Below are positions 43,326 to 52,326 of a stretch of DNA of 64,000 nt, piece after piece (the stretch's first letter is position 1; each line of letters starts with the position of its first letter). This DNA is from Chryseobacterium cucumeris. Lineage in GTDB: Bacteria; Bacteroidota; Bacteroidia; Flavobacteriales; Weeksellaceae. The notes beneath the pieces are model-generated. The model was not told the origin of the DNA, did not search any database, and saw only the letters and a program-made list of their open reading frames with translations. The stretch lies in the NCBI RefSeq assembly GCF_016775705.1, contig NZ_CP068760.1, positions 4,278,001 through 4,342,000 on the forward strand, written 5' to 3'. Position numbers and translations under genes: made by a program.

Positions 43326-44330
43326 TTACAGAACTCTTAATCCTGCGCGAGGGCCGGATGCTGAAATGGTAGCCTGCATTCTGCTGTTTTGTTGTTGTGT
43401 AAACATAAACAATGTTGTTTCGTCAGAATAATCCATGTAATTCATAAACATTACAGAGCGTGAAACTCCTCCGCAGGTTTCGTATCTCGGATAAGTTGGT
43501 ACACCGGAGTGTTTTGTAATCTGTTGAGGTGTATCATCTACGAAATCGTTACCACAGTTGGCGTCTCCCCAGATATGTCTTAGATTTAAGTAATGTCCAA
43601 CCTCGTGTACTGTTACTCTTCCCTGATTATGAGTGGCATCAGGACCACCTTCACCCACATAATCGTCCATCATAACAACACCGTCGTTCCAAAGTCCTGC
43701 ATCTTCCGGGAAAGTAGCATATCCTAAGACATATCCGGACTGATACGGCATATAATCAACTACCCAGATATTCAGATACTGGTTAGGATCCGTAGAGTCC
43801 ATTCCTCCTGTAGATGCTTTTTTCATTTTATCATCCGGTGCCCATCTGGAAGTCTTTGTCGACTTTCTGTTAATGCCCGCCAATCTGAATTTAATTTTGG
43901 TATCTCCTGCATTTACCGGTTGAAATTCTGCCGGAATCTTGGAAATATCAGAATGTGTAGATGCGAAGGCTTTATTAAGTACATCTATTTGGGAATTTAT
44001 CCTGGCATCTGATACGTTATTTGATGGCTTTGTGTAAAGGACATTGAAGATAACCGGTATTTCTACGCTTCCATCAGGCAAAACTTTACCCATTTTTTTC
44101 TGCTCGATATAGTTTGCGGTCTGGCTTTCTATCTGAAGCATTCGCTGCATAGCTGCAGGATCTTCAGCAAGGTGTTTTTTTCTGAGAATATCAGAGCCGC
44201 AGAAGGCCTCTTTGCCGGCTGTGATATTGGTTTCTTCCACGTTTGTGTTCTCTGGAGTAATGTTTTCTGTTTCATTATTATTACATGAAACCAGGAGTGT
44301 GATTAAGACTCCGAAAATTGTTTTTTTCAT
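43326..44330 (-). CDS. M43-family zinc metalloprotease lipoprotein, copy 3
   Basis: This 334-residue paralogue of the two tandem genes has a lipobox (LLVSCNNNE), the zinc site HEVGHYLNLRH, MFMNYMDYSDE and GKVLPDGSVEIPVIFNV. It is more diverged (an extra acidic Asn-rich N terminus) and lacks the TTTGCATATTAAT promoter element, so it is probably an older duplicate under other control. As in the others, Asn replaces Gly in the zinc motif. Confidence 0.9.
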   Translation of the reverse strand: MKKTIFGVLITLLVSCNNNETENITPENTNVEETNITAGKEAFCGSDILRKKHLAEDPAAMQRMLQIESQTANYIEQKKMGKVLPDGSVEIPVIFNVLYTKPSNNVSDARINSQIDVLNKAFASTHSDISKIPAEFQPVNAGDTKIKFRLAGINRKSTKTSRWAPDDKMKKASTGGMDSTDPNQYLNIWVVDYMPYQSGYVLGYATFPEDAGLWNDGVVMMDDYVGEGGPDATHNQGRVTVHEVGHYLNLRHIWGDANCGNDFVDDTPQQITKHSGVPTYPRYETCGGVSRSVMFMNYMDYSDETTLFMFTQQQNSRMQATISASGPRAGLRVL

Positions 44331-44650
44331 AAAATCTCGTTTTTTAGTAAAACGAATATAGGTGAAATTTTAATATGATATATTTAATTAATCAGTTATT
44401 ATTTTATGTTAAATTTAATTTATTTTTATTTTGTATGAAATATTTACATTATTAATATTGTTTTTTAATAAATATGCTACAGATTAGATTTTTTAATAGG
44501 GATATTTTTTCTAAAAATTTGAAATTAAATGTAAATTATTATTTATTGAAAATAAATTGCTTAAAAAGATGTTGGTATAAAAAATAAGTGCTGCAGATTA
44601 TTCTACAGCACTTACTTACAAAAATAATGTATATGAAAAAAACTATTTTA
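44331..44650. other. AT-rich spacer between M43 copy 3 and clpB
   Basis: This is very AT-rich. The left side must hold the promoter of the M43 gene; the right end holds the clpB terminator, listed separately. No gene is supported. Confidence 0.6.
44586..44613 (-). terminator. terminator of clpB
   Basis: AAGTGCTG (44586-44593) pairs with CAGCACTT (44606-44613), followed on the minus strand by a T-rich run. Confidence 0.75.
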
Positions 44651-47242
44651 TTATTCAGTAGGTCGGAAAACCAAACCTGTTTCTACAAAGTAATCCAGCG
44701 TAATTCTATCTCCATCATTTACATTTCCTGCAAGAATCTCTTTAGAAAGTTTGTTTAAAACTTCCTGCTGAATTACTCTCTTCAGTGGTCTTGCTCCGAA
44801 GGCAGGATCATATCCTTTGTCCATCAGATAATCTACTGCGTCCTGAGTGAAAGTCATAATAATGTTTCGTTTAGATAACATTTCATTAAACCCTCTCAGC
44901 TGATACTGAACAATTTTTCCGATTTCTTTTTTTCTTAAAGGCTGGAAGAGTACAATTTCATCAATTCTGTTCAGGAATTCCGGACGGAGCGTTTGTTTCA
45001 GCAGATCGAATACTTCGTCTTTTGTTTTATCCACAATTTCATCCTGATTTTCCTCCGTAAGATTCTCAAAATTCTCCTGAATCAGATGTGATCCTAAATT
45101 CGAGGTCATGATGATGATGGAATTCTTGAAATTCACTACACGGCCTTTATTATCCGTCAGACGTCCGTCATCCAAAACCTGAAGTAATGTATTGAAGACA
45201 TCAGGATGTGCTTTTTCAATCTCGTCTAAAAGCACTACGGAGTAAGGTCTTCTTCTAACCGCTTCAGTCAATTGTCCGCCTTCATCATATCCCACATATC
45301 CAGGAGGCGCTCCTACTAATCTGGAAACACTGTGACGTTCCTGATATTCACTCATATCAATTCTGGTCATATTGTTCTCATCATCAAATAAGAACTCCGC
45401 CAGTGCTTTTGCCAGCTCCGTTTTACCTACTCCGGTAGTTCCCAGGAATAAGAAGGATCCGATAGGCTTTTTATCATCACTCAATCCGGCTCTGTTTCTT
45501 CTGATCGCATCTGCAACCGCCTGAATCGCTTCATCCTGTCCCACAACTCTATGATGCAGTTCGGCCTCAAGATTCAATAACTTATCTCTTTCTGATTGCA
45601 GCAATTTAGTTACAGGAATACCTGTCCATTTAGCAATCACTTCAGAGATGTTTTCAGCAGTCACTTCTTCTTTGATCAGTTCATTCTGATGATTCTGCAT
45701 TTCGAGTTCAACCTTGGCAAGCTCTTCTTCCTTTTCACGAAGTTTTCCGTATTGGATCTCCGCTACTTTTGCATAATCTCCGGCTCTGGAAGCTCTTTCT
45801 GCTTCGTGTTTCAGAGATTCTATATCTTTTTTGATCTGGGTAAGATCTTCACTTTTCTGTTTTTCTTTCAGCCATTTGGCATTGATCTCATTTCTCTGTT
45901 CGGATATTTTTGCAATATCTTCCTTAAGGTGATCAATCTTGGTCTGGTTGCCTTCTCTTGAAATAGCAGCAAGCTCAATTTCCATCTGCATGAGTTTTCT
46001 GTCCAGAACGTCCAGTTCTTCCGGTTTGGAATTGATTTCCATTCTCAGCTTTGCAGAAGCTTCGTCAATAAGGTCAATGGCTTTATCCGGTAAAAAACGG
46101 TCTGAAATATATCTTTGAGACATTTCCACAGCGGCAATAATTGCCTCATCTTTGATTCTTACTTTGTGGTGAGCTTCGTATTTATCTTTAATACCACGAA
46201 GGATAGAAATTGCAGATTCAGTATCCGGTTCTTCCACCATTACCTTCTGGAAACGTCTTTCCAACGCTTTATCTTTTTCAAAATACTTTTGGTATTCATT
46301 CAATGTAGTGGCACCAATCGCTCTTAATTCTCCTCTTGCCAGAGCAGGTTTCAGAATGTTGGCAGCATCCATTGCTCCTTCACCACCTCCGGCTCCTACC
46401 AAAGTGTGGATCTCATCAATGAAAAGAATAATCTGTCCATCAGACTTGATTACCTCATTCACCACAGATTTCAGTCGCTCTTCAAATTCACCTTTGTATT
46501 TTGCCCCGGCGATCAAAGCTCCCATGTCTAATGAATAGAGAGTTTTATCCATCAGGTTTTCAGGGACGTCGCCACTGATAATTCTGTGGGCAATTCCTTC
46601 AGCAATTGCGGTTTTACCTACTCCCGGTTCCCCGATAAGGATAGGGTTGTTTTTTGTTCTTCTGGAAAGAATTTGCAAAACTCTTCTGATTTCTTCATCA
46701 CGTCCGATGACAGGGTCCAGCTTACCTTCTGCTGCTAATTCATTAAAGTTTTTAGCATATTTATTTAAAGACTGATACGTTTCTTCTGAACTTGCAGAAG
46801 TAGCTTTACTTCCTTTTCTTAATTCTTTAATTGCGCCTTCCAGCAGATTTTTGGTTACACCCATATCTTTCAGCATTTTGGAAACTTCAGAAGAGGTGTC
46901 CAAAAGAGATAGCCATAAGTGTTCAATCGTTACATATTCGTCACCCATCTTCTTAGCGATATTTGGTGCGTCCAGCAATACTTTGTTGGCAGATTGTGAA
47001 AGATAAATATTTCCTCCCTGAACTTTAGGAAGCTTTTCTAAATTTTCACGGTTGCGCTCTCTTACTAATGCTGCATCTGCTTCAGATTTTTTTAATAAGA
47101 AAGGCGAAATATTTTCATCTACCTGAAAAATTCCTTCAAGAAGATGTTGAGGTTCAATGCTTTGGTTGCCAAACTCCATCGCAACCTGTTGTGCTGCCTG
47201 GATGGCTTCCTGTGATTTTACAGTATATTGGTTTAAGTTCAT
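44651..47242 (-). CDS. clpB: ATP-dependent chaperone ClpB
   Basis: ClpB is a Hsp100 disaggregase working with DnaK. The 863-residue length is standard. It has the N-terminal Clp repeat domain, a first AAA+ module (Walker A GEPGVGKTAIAEG, Walker B LFIDEIHTLVGAG) and the coiled-coil middle domain that distinguishes ClpB from ClpA/ClpC. A second AAA+ module follows (GTTGVGKTELAKAL, VVLLDEIEKAHPDVF). No ClpP-docking loop is seen, as expected. It is divergent from the TetR gene. Confidence 0.97.
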   Translation of the reverse strand: MNLNQYTVKSQEAIQAAQQVAMEFGNQSIEPQHLLEGIFQVDENISPFLLKKSEADAALVRERNRENLEKLPKVQGGNIYLSQSANKVLLDAPNIAKKMGDEYVTIEHLWLSLLDTSSEVSKMLKDMGVTKNLLEGAIKELRKGSKATSASSEETYQSLNKYAKNFNELAAEGKLDPVIGRDEEIRRVLQILSRRTKNNPILIGEPGVGKTAIAEGIAHRIISGDVPENLMDKTLYSLDMGALIAGAKYKGEFEERLKSVVNEVIKSDGQIILFIDEIHTLVGAGGGEGAMDAANILKPALARGELRAIGATTLNEYQKYFEKDKALERRFQKVMVEEPDTESAISILRGIKDKYEAHHKVRIKDEAIIAAVEMSQRYISDRFLPDKAIDLIDEASAKLRMEINSKPEELDVLDRKLMQMEIELAAISREGNQTKIDHLKEDIAKISEQRNEINAKWLKEKQKSEDLTQIKKDIESLKHEAERASRAGDYAKVAEIQYGKLREKEEELAKVELEMQNHQNELIKEEVTAENISEVIAKWTGIPVTKLLQSERDKLLNLEAELHHRVVGQDEAIQAVADAIRRNRAGLSDDKKPIGSFLFLGTTGVGKTELAKALAEFLFDDENNMTRIDMSEYQERHSVSRLVGAPPGYVGYDEGGQLTEAVRRRPYSVVLLDEIEKAHPDVFNTLLQVLDDGRLTDNKGRVVNFKNSIIIMTSNLGSHLIQENFENLTEENQDEIVDKTKDEVFDLLKQTLRPEFLNRIDEIVLFQPLRKKEIGKIVQYQLRGFNEMLSKRNIIMTFTQDAVDYLMDKGYDPAFGARPLKRVIQQEVLNKLSKEILAGNVNDGDRITLDYFVETGLVFRPTE

Positions 47243-47609
47243 ATTTTATATATTTTTGGTAATGATTCGTTTAAAGTTTAGTTTTTAAAAAACATCAAGA
47301 AACCAAATTCTAAGGCTCAGTTTCTTAATGCCATCAATTATTTAATCATTTATTCGATGACTGTATCGCAAAAACTGTTCAATTATTAAATTTACAAAAA
47401 AACTGGACAAATTTTCCGGATATTATATTTTTAACGGAAATTTAACTTGACAAAATTTCCGGTTTCGTCATTATCTCTTTATAATTGATGAACAAATCGT
47501 CATAGCAGATAAATAACTCAACGATTAAACTGAAGATGAAGACTTTTTTCTTTTTATGATCAAAAAAACGACAGTTTAAATCAGAATAATTACTTTTGCA
47601 TTTTACCAG
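47243..47609. promoter_or_regulatory. divergent clpB-tetR regulatory region with three GACAAATTTTCCGG-like sites
   Basis: GACAAATTTTCCGG (47406-47419) and GACAAAATTTCCGG (47449-47462) are direct repeats 43 bp apart. Between them ACGGAAATTT (47434-47443) is the same core inverted. A perfect -7 box TACTTTTG (47591-47598) lies 11 bp before the tetR start, predicting a very short leader. No other gene fits here. Confidence 0.5.
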
Positions 47610-48188
47610 ATGGAACTCAAAGAAAAACAGAGAAAAATACTCAACGTAGCAGTAGAACTTTTCAAAGAGAAAGGGTATATGGGAAGCTCAGTACGAGACC
47701 TGGCTACAAAACTTAATATCAAAGCTGCATCACTGTATGCACATATCCGTTCAAAGGAAGAAATTCTGGAATGGATTTGCTTTGGCATTGCTCAGGAGTT
47801 TTTCGATGAACTTCAGGAAGTAAAAAATACCAATATCGCTCCCAGAGAAAAACTGAATCTCTTATTAGATAAACACTTATCTGTTGTTCTTAAAAATCGT
47901 GATGTTACCCATATCTATTCCAATGAATGGAAACATCTTGAGGAAAGGCTTCCCGAATTTGTAGAATTAAGGAAAAACTACCAGCAGGAAGTAGAACAAC
48001 TGATTTTTGAGATCTACAAAGCAGAAAACTGGGAACTGAAATCACCATCATTTACCACCAGATTTATCCTTCATACTTTAAATAATTCCTATTTCTGGTT
48101 CAAAAGAAGCAGCGATTCTACGGATGAAATTACAGAAGAAATCAGAGAGAAAATTCTTTTCGGCCTGCTTGGAAACCAGAAGAAATAA
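47610..48188 (+). CDS. TetR-family regulator, probable regulator of the paa operon
   Basis: This 192-residue repressor has an N-terminal TetR helix-turn-helix (LNVAVELFKEKGYMGSSVRD then LNIKAASLYAHIRSKEEIL) and a helical ligand-binding domain. It lies directly upstream of paaK in the same direction, and TetR regulators that sense phenylacetyl-CoA or other acyl-CoA esters (PaaR/PfmR-like) often sit there. A palindrome over the likely paaK transcription start is a candidate operator. The ligand is inferred from context only. Confidence 0.8.
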   Translation: MELKEKQRKILNVAVELFKEKGYMGSSVRDLATKLNIKAASLYAHIRSKEEILEWICFGIAQEFFDELQEVKNTNIAPREKLNLLLDKHLSVVLKNRDVTHIYSNEWKHLEERLPEFVELRKNYQQEVEQLIFEIYKAENWELKSPSFTTRFILHTLNNSYFWFKRSSDSTDEITEEIREKILFGLLGNQKK

Positions 48189-48199
48189 GCACGCCGTTT

Positions 48200-48315
48200 G
48201 TCATTGACTACATCAAATCTTCGATTTCTGACGAAGGAAGAATCTCATAGTTATGTTATTTAATCATGTATTTAATAAGAGATTCTTCGCTACACTTCGT
48301 TCCGCTCAGAATGAC
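48200..48315. repeat. inverted repeat, GTCATTCTGA family, copy 2
   Basis: It shares GACGAAGGAAGAATCTCAT with 24723-24793 and ends in TCAGAATGAC. The left arm is interrupted by an insertion of about 20 bp. It lies between tetR and paaK and may also act as a terminator. Confidence 0.7.
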
Positions 48316-48361
48316 ATTGGACATAATTTTAAGCACTTTTCTTATTTAGAATCATTCAAAA

Positions 48362-48430
48362 TATGACAAAAGTCATAAAAATTTTGCCAGCTTCCGAAAT
48401 CTTTTTAAATTTACACCTAACAAATGTTAG
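48362..48430 (+). promoter_or_regulatory. paaK promoter with two palindromic sites
   Basis: TATGAC-N4-GTCATA (48362-48377) is a perfect palindrome upstream of a -33-like TTTG (48383-48386). The -7-like TAAATTTA (48406-48413) lies 19 bp further. CTAACA-N2-TGTTAG (48417-48430) is a second perfect palindrome placed over the expected start of transcription, where a TetR repressor would block it. Confidence 0.6.
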
Positions 48431-48438
48431 TTAGTTTT

Positions 48439-49755
48439 ATGGATTTTTCAGTTGAATATCTGGAGCTGGGTCAGTTGAGACAGCTTCAATCCGACCGGTT
48501 GATTAGCCTGATCAGCTATTTGGGAGAGAAGTCGGAATTTTATAAAAAGAAATTTGATGAACTTCAAATATCCCCTCAGGATATAAGGTCGATTGAGGAT
48601 ATCACTAAACTTCCTATTACTTACAAGCAGGATTTAAGAGATAACTATCCGTTCGGATTATTTACGGTTCCTAAAAATGAGCTTCAGCGGATTCACTGCT
48701 CAAGCGGAACGACAGGAAAACCGACTGTGGTAGGATATACAAAAGAAGATGTAGAGCTTTTCAGTGAAGTGGTGGCAAGATCACTGAATGCTGCTGGTGC
48801 TAAACCGGGAATGCAGTTACATAATGCTTATGGTTATGGGATTTTTACAGGAGGATTAGGTCTTCATTACGGAGCCGAAATGCTGGGAATGAGTGTTCTT
48901 CCCATTTCAGGGGGAATGACGGCAAGACAGGTAGATCTTATTGTAGATTTTAAACCGGAAGTGATCTGCTGTTCTCCTTCATATGCTTTAACGATTGCAG
49001 ATGAATTTGCAAAAAGAGGAATATCAGCAGATGAAATCAGTCTTAAATACGCTGTGCTGGGTTCAGAGCCATGGACGGAGATTATCAGAGGACACATTGA
49101 AGAAAGATTAGGCGTTCATGCAACCAATATCTATGGATTAAGCGAAATTATCGGTCCCGGAGTTTCCATGGAGGATTTCGAAGAGAAGGGAGGAGCTTAT
49201 ATCTGGGAAGATCATTTTTATCCCGAGATTTTGGATCCTGTTACCAAACAGCCGGTTCCTTTTGGAGAAGAAGGGGTTTTAGTGATTACTACTTTAACTA
49301 AAAAAGCAATGCCGCTTTTACGTTACTGGACGAATGACATTACAAGTCTTTACTACGATGAAAATGCCAAAAGAACAATGGTGAAAATGAAACCTATCGT
49401 AGGAAGAGCAGATGATATGCTGATCGTAAGAGGAGTAAACGTATACCCAAGCCAGATTGAAGATGCTTTTTCTTATGTAAAAGGAGTGGTTCCCAATTAC
49501 TATTTAACACCTGTAGAGAAAGAACACATGTGTATTGCTTTGGATATTGATGTTGAAATAGATGATGAATTGGTAAAATCTCAAAAAATAGAATCAAATA
49601 CCAATGATTATTTTAATTTTGTCGGCAACTTTGGGAAAAACATAGAAAACGAAATAAAAAAGAGAGTAGGAATCACTACGAAAGTAAAAGTTCATGCTCA
49701 GGACAGCCTGCCAAAGTGCGAAGGTGGAAAAATTAATAGAATACTAAAAAAATAA
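48439..49755 (+). CDS. paaK: phenylacetate-CoA ligase PaaK
   Basis: PaaK activates phenylacetate with ATP and CoA to phenylacetyl-CoA, the entry step of the pathway. It has the adenylate-forming P-loop HCSSGTTGKPTVVGYT, NIYGLSEIIGPG and the C-terminal hinge GRADDMLIVRGVNVYPSQIE typical of PaaK. From the ATG at 48439 it has 438 residues. An ATG at 48424 is also possible, but it overlaps the operator-like palindrome. The stop shares one base with the paaE start. Confidence 0.93.
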   Translation: MDFSVEYLELGQLRQLQSDRLISLISYLGEKSEFYKKKFDELQISPQDIRSIEDITKLPITYKQDLRDNYPFGLFTVPKNELQRIHCSSGTTGKPTVVGYTKEDVELFSEVVARSLNAAGAKPGMQLHNAYGYGIFTGGLGLHYGAEMLGMSVLPISGGMTARQVDLIVDFKPEVICCSPSYALTIADEFAKRGISADEISLKYAVLGSEPWTEIIRGHIEERLGVHATNIYGLSEIIGPGVSMEDFEEKGGAYIWEDHFYPEILDPVTKQPVPFGEEGVLVITTLTKKAMPLLRYWTNDITSLYYDENAKRTMVKMKPIVGRADDMLIVRGVNVYPSQIEDAFSYVKGVVPNYYLTPVEKEHMCIALDIDVEIDDELVKSQKIESNTNDYFNFVGNFGKNIENEIKKRVGITTKVKVHAQDSLPKCEGGKINRILKK

Positions 49756-50840
49756 TGAATTCATTTTATAAACTTAAAACAGTTAAAGTTCAGAAAGATA
49801 CTTCCGAAGCAGTGAATGTGGCGGTAGAAATTCCTGAAGAACTGAAAGATAAGTTCAGGTTCAAGCAGGGACAATATCTGAATTTCCGAATGATGATCAA
49901 CGGAAATGAAGAAAGACGTTCTTACTCTATCTGTAATGCTCCAAGTGAAAAAGGCAACACGCTGGAAGTATTGGTGAAATTGCTGGAAGGCGGAAAGGTG
50001 TCAGGGTATTTCAATGAACATCTTCACATGGATGAAGTGCTGGAAGTAATGCCTCCGATGGGTGGTTTCAATACTTCATATCACCCAAGCAATGTAAAAA
50101 CTTACGTTGGCCTGGCTGCAGGAAGCGGAATTACGCCTGTATTATCCAATATTAAAGAAAGTCTTTATCAGGAACCTAACAGTAATGCTTATCTGTTTTA
50201 CAGCAACAGAAGCATGAATCATGTTTTAAGAAAAGCAGAGATTGATAAACTTGTAGAGCACTTCAACGGAAGACTTAAAGTGATTTACCTCGTAAGCCGT
50301 GAGAAACACGAGGACCCTATTTTTGAAGGAAGAATTTCGTCAGAAAAATTAGAGCAGCTGTTTGAAAGATATACAGATATTGATGTAAAAGAAGCTACTT
50401 ATTTTATTTGCGGCCCTTCAGAAATGATTAAAGGGATTGCGGACTATCTGAAAAAAGATAAAAAAGTACCTGCTATCCAGGTTTTATTTGAATATTTCAC
50501 CGCTCCGGATGAAGAAAATACGGAGGAAATGAGTGATGAATTCAAGGCCATTGCCAATATTGAAAGTATGGTAACGGTAATCATTGATGACGATGAATAT
50601 TCGTTCCACCTTAATTCTAAAAAAGAGAGTATCTTAGATAAAGCATTGAAAGACAATCTTCCTGTACCTTTTGCATGTAAAGGAGGTGTTTGTTGTACGT
50701 GTAAAGCACAAGTTCTGGAAGGAGAAGTTTTCATGGAGAAAAACTATGCGCTTACCGAAGAAGAAGTAGCCAGAGGCTATGTTCTTACCTGCCAATGTCA
50801 CCCGACAACGAATGTGGTGATGCTTAATTATGATGTTTAA
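49755..50840 (+). CDS. paaE: PaaE, reductase subunit of phenylacetyl-CoA epoxidase
   Basis: PaaE passes electrons from NAD(P)H to the PaaABC oxygenase. The 361-residue chain has an FAD-binding domain with RRSYSICNAP, an NAD(P)-binding domain with GLAAGSGITPVLS, and a C-terminal plant-type [2Fe-2S] ferredoxin domain with Cys308, Cys313, Cys316 and Cys346. In many bacteria paaE is last in paaABCDE; here it directly follows paaK and precedes paaA, with translation coupled to PaaK by a one-base overlap. Confidence 0.93.
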   Translation: MNSFYKLKTVKVQKDTSEAVNVAVEIPEELKDKFRFKQGQYLNFRMMINGNEERRSYSICNAPSEKGNTLEVLVKLLEGGKVSGYFNEHLHMDEVLEVMPPMGGFNTSYHPSNVKTYVGLAAGSGITPVLSNIKESLYQEPNSNAYLFYSNRSMNHVLRKAEIDKLVEHFNGRLKVIYLVSREKHEDPIFEGRISSEKLEQLFERYTDIDVKEATYFICGPSEMIKGIADYLKKDKKVPAIQVLFEYFTAPDEENTEEMSDEFKAIANIESMVTVIIDDDEYSFHLNSKKESILDKALKDNLPVPFACKGGVCCTCKAQVLEGEVFMEKNYALTEEEVARGYVLTCQCHPTTNVVMLNYDV

Positions 50841-50925
50841 AAATTAATGTAACAATATAACAATGTATCGATATAACAATCATTGGTACATTGCTAGACT
50901 AATACATTGTTAAATTGAAAAAATT
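50841..50925. repeat. intergenic quasi-palindrome (AATGTAACAATATA family) between paaE and paaA
   Basis: ATGTAACAATATAACAATGT on the left and ACATTGTTAAATT on the right face each other as imperfect inverted repeats. The same vocabulary recurs in other spacers of this operon. Confidence 0.65.
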
Positions 50926-51864
50926 ATGGACTTAGAAAAATTTGTTCAATACGTTCACGAAGAAAATAAAGTAGAACCAAAAGATGTAATGCCTGATGAT
51001 TACAGAAAGCTACTGGTTCGTCAGATTTCACAGCACGCGCATTCTGAAATTGTAGGAATGTTGCCGGAAGCCAACTGGATCTCCAGAGCGCCTTCATTGA
51101 GAAGAAAAATGGCTCTTTTAGCCAAAGTTCAGGATGAGGCAGGCCACGGCTTATATCTTTATTCTGCTACCGAAACGTTAGGAGACGGAAGCATCAGAGC
51201 AGACAGAGATGCTACTTATGATGATATGCTGGAAGGAAAAGCAAAATATTCAAGTATTTTCAACTATCCTACCCTAAGCTGGGCTGATATCGGTGCCATC
51301 GGTTGGTTAGTAGACGGTGCGGCTATTATGAACCAGGTAATGCTGATGGGGAATTCTTACGGTCCTTATTCAAGAGCGATGGTGAAAATCTGTAAGGAAG
51401 AATCTTTCCACCAAAGACAAGGGTATGAAATTCTTATGGCATTGTGCCGTGGAACAAAACAACAGAAAGAAATGGCTCAGGCTTCATTAAACCGTTTCTG
51501 GTGGCCGGCTCTGATGATGTTCGGACCTAATGATGACAGCTCACCCAACTCTAAAATCTCTATGAACTACAGAGTAAAAAGAGAAAGTAATGACAGTCTT
51601 CGTCAGAGATTTATCGATGTTACCGTTTCTCAGGCTGAATTCTTAGGATTAACCATTCCTGATAAAGATCTGAAATGGAATGAGGAAAGACAGCATTACG
51701 ATTTCGGAGAACTTCCCTGGGATGAATTCATGGAAATCTTAAAAGGAAACGGTCCTTGCAACAAAAAGCGTATCGAAACGAAGAGAAAAGCTCAAAGAGA
51801 GAATGCTTGGGTAAAAGAAGCTGCGGCGGCTTTTGCAGAAAAACAACAAAAAGAAGTAATATAA
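50926..51864 (+). CDS. paaA: PaaA, oxygenase catalytic subunit of phenylacetyl-CoA epoxidase
   Basis: PaaA is the ferritin-like di-iron subunit that forms the 1,2-epoxide of phenylacetyl-CoA. The 312-residue chain is all-helical. Metal-ligand pairs appear as the Glu/His in VQDEAGHGLYLYSATETL and CKEESFHQRQGYEIL, as in other PaaA proteins. The C-terminal part contains the conserved NGPCNKKRI. It acts with PaaC (structural partner), PaaB and PaaE. Confidence 0.95.
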   Translation: MDLEKFVQYVHEENKVEPKDVMPDDYRKLLVRQISQHAHSEIVGMLPEANWISRAPSLRRKMALLAKVQDEAGHGLYLYSATETLGDGSIRADRDATYDDMLEGKAKYSSIFNYPTLSWADIGAIGWLVDGAAIMNQVMLMGNSYGPYSRAMVKICKEESFHQRQGYEILMALCRGTKQQKEMAQASLNRFWWPALMMFGPNDDSSPNSKISMNYRVKRESNDSLRQRFIDVTVSQAEFLGLTIPDKDLKWNEERQHYDFGELPWDEFMEILKGNGPCNKKRIETKRKAQRENAWVKEAAAAFAEKQQKEVI

Positions 51865-51968
51865 TAATGTAACAATATACCAATGTAGAAATGTAACAAT
51901 CATTGTCATGCTGAGCTTGTCGAAGCATTTCATTGTTAAACTGGTACATTGATACATTGTTAAATTAA
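51865..51968. repeat. intergenic quasi-palindrome with nested 35-bp element, between paaA and paaB
   Basis: Outer ATGTAACAATATACCAATGT and the right-hand TACATTGATACATTGTTAAA form imperfect inverted arms. The centre holds a 35-bp segment (51901-51935) with the core GCTGAGCTTGTCGAAGC. It is found again in reverse orientation at 55340-55374. Confidence 0.75.
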
Positions 51969-51975
51969 TTTGATT

Positions 51976-52257
51976 ATGGCAAATTTAGATATGTGGGAAG
52001 TGTTTATTCAGACTAAACCGGGATTATCTCACAAACACGTTGGAATTGTACAGGCACCAACAGCAGAAATGGCTTTGCAGAACGCAAGAGACGTTTATAC
52101 AAGAAGAAAAGAAGGAACCTCTGTTTGGGTTGTTCCAAGTAAATATATTGTGACTTCGGAAGGAGTAGATAAAGAAGCATTCTTTGATCCGGCTGATGAT
52201 AAACTATACCGTCATCCAACTTTCTACGAGATTCCTAACGACGTAAAAAATATGTAA
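51976..52257 (+). CDS. paaB: PaaB, phenylacetyl-CoA epoxidase subunit
   Basis: This small subunit is needed for an active PaaABCE complex. At 93 residues it matches the family: MWEVFIQTKPGLSHKHVGIV, EMALQNARDVYTRRKEG and SVWVVPSKYIV are all characteristic. I use the ATG at 51976; the frame also has a TTG two codons earlier. Confidence 0.95.
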   Translation: MANLDMWEVFIQTKPGLSHKHVGIVQAPTAEMALQNARDVYTRRKEGTSVWVVPSKYIVTSEGVDKEAFFDPADDKLYRHPTFYEIPNDVKNM

Positions 52258-52326
52258 AAATGCTAATGGCTATTAGCTGCTTGCAATTTGCTAAAAGCTA
52301 CATGCCAAAAGCCAAAAGCTAAAATA
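52258..52326. repeat. AGC-rich intergenic repeat between paaB and paaC
   Basis: The segment is built from TTAGCT, AAAGCT and AAAGCC words that can pair (GGCTATTAGCTGC with later AGC words). It belongs to a different repeat type from the AATGTAACA family, and a similar one is at 57368-57456. Confidence 0.5.

Noticed and set aside
40480..44330. Quorum-sensing locus, because of the LuxR-type helix-turn-helix
   Set aside because: The regulator has a phosphoreceiver domain and a coupled kinase, not an autoinducer-binding domain, and no LuxI homologue is present.
51728..51957. Minus-strand open frames over the paaA end and the following spacer
   Set aside because: They read the repeat and the antisense of paaA; the same repeat gives similar false peptides at 55284-55574.
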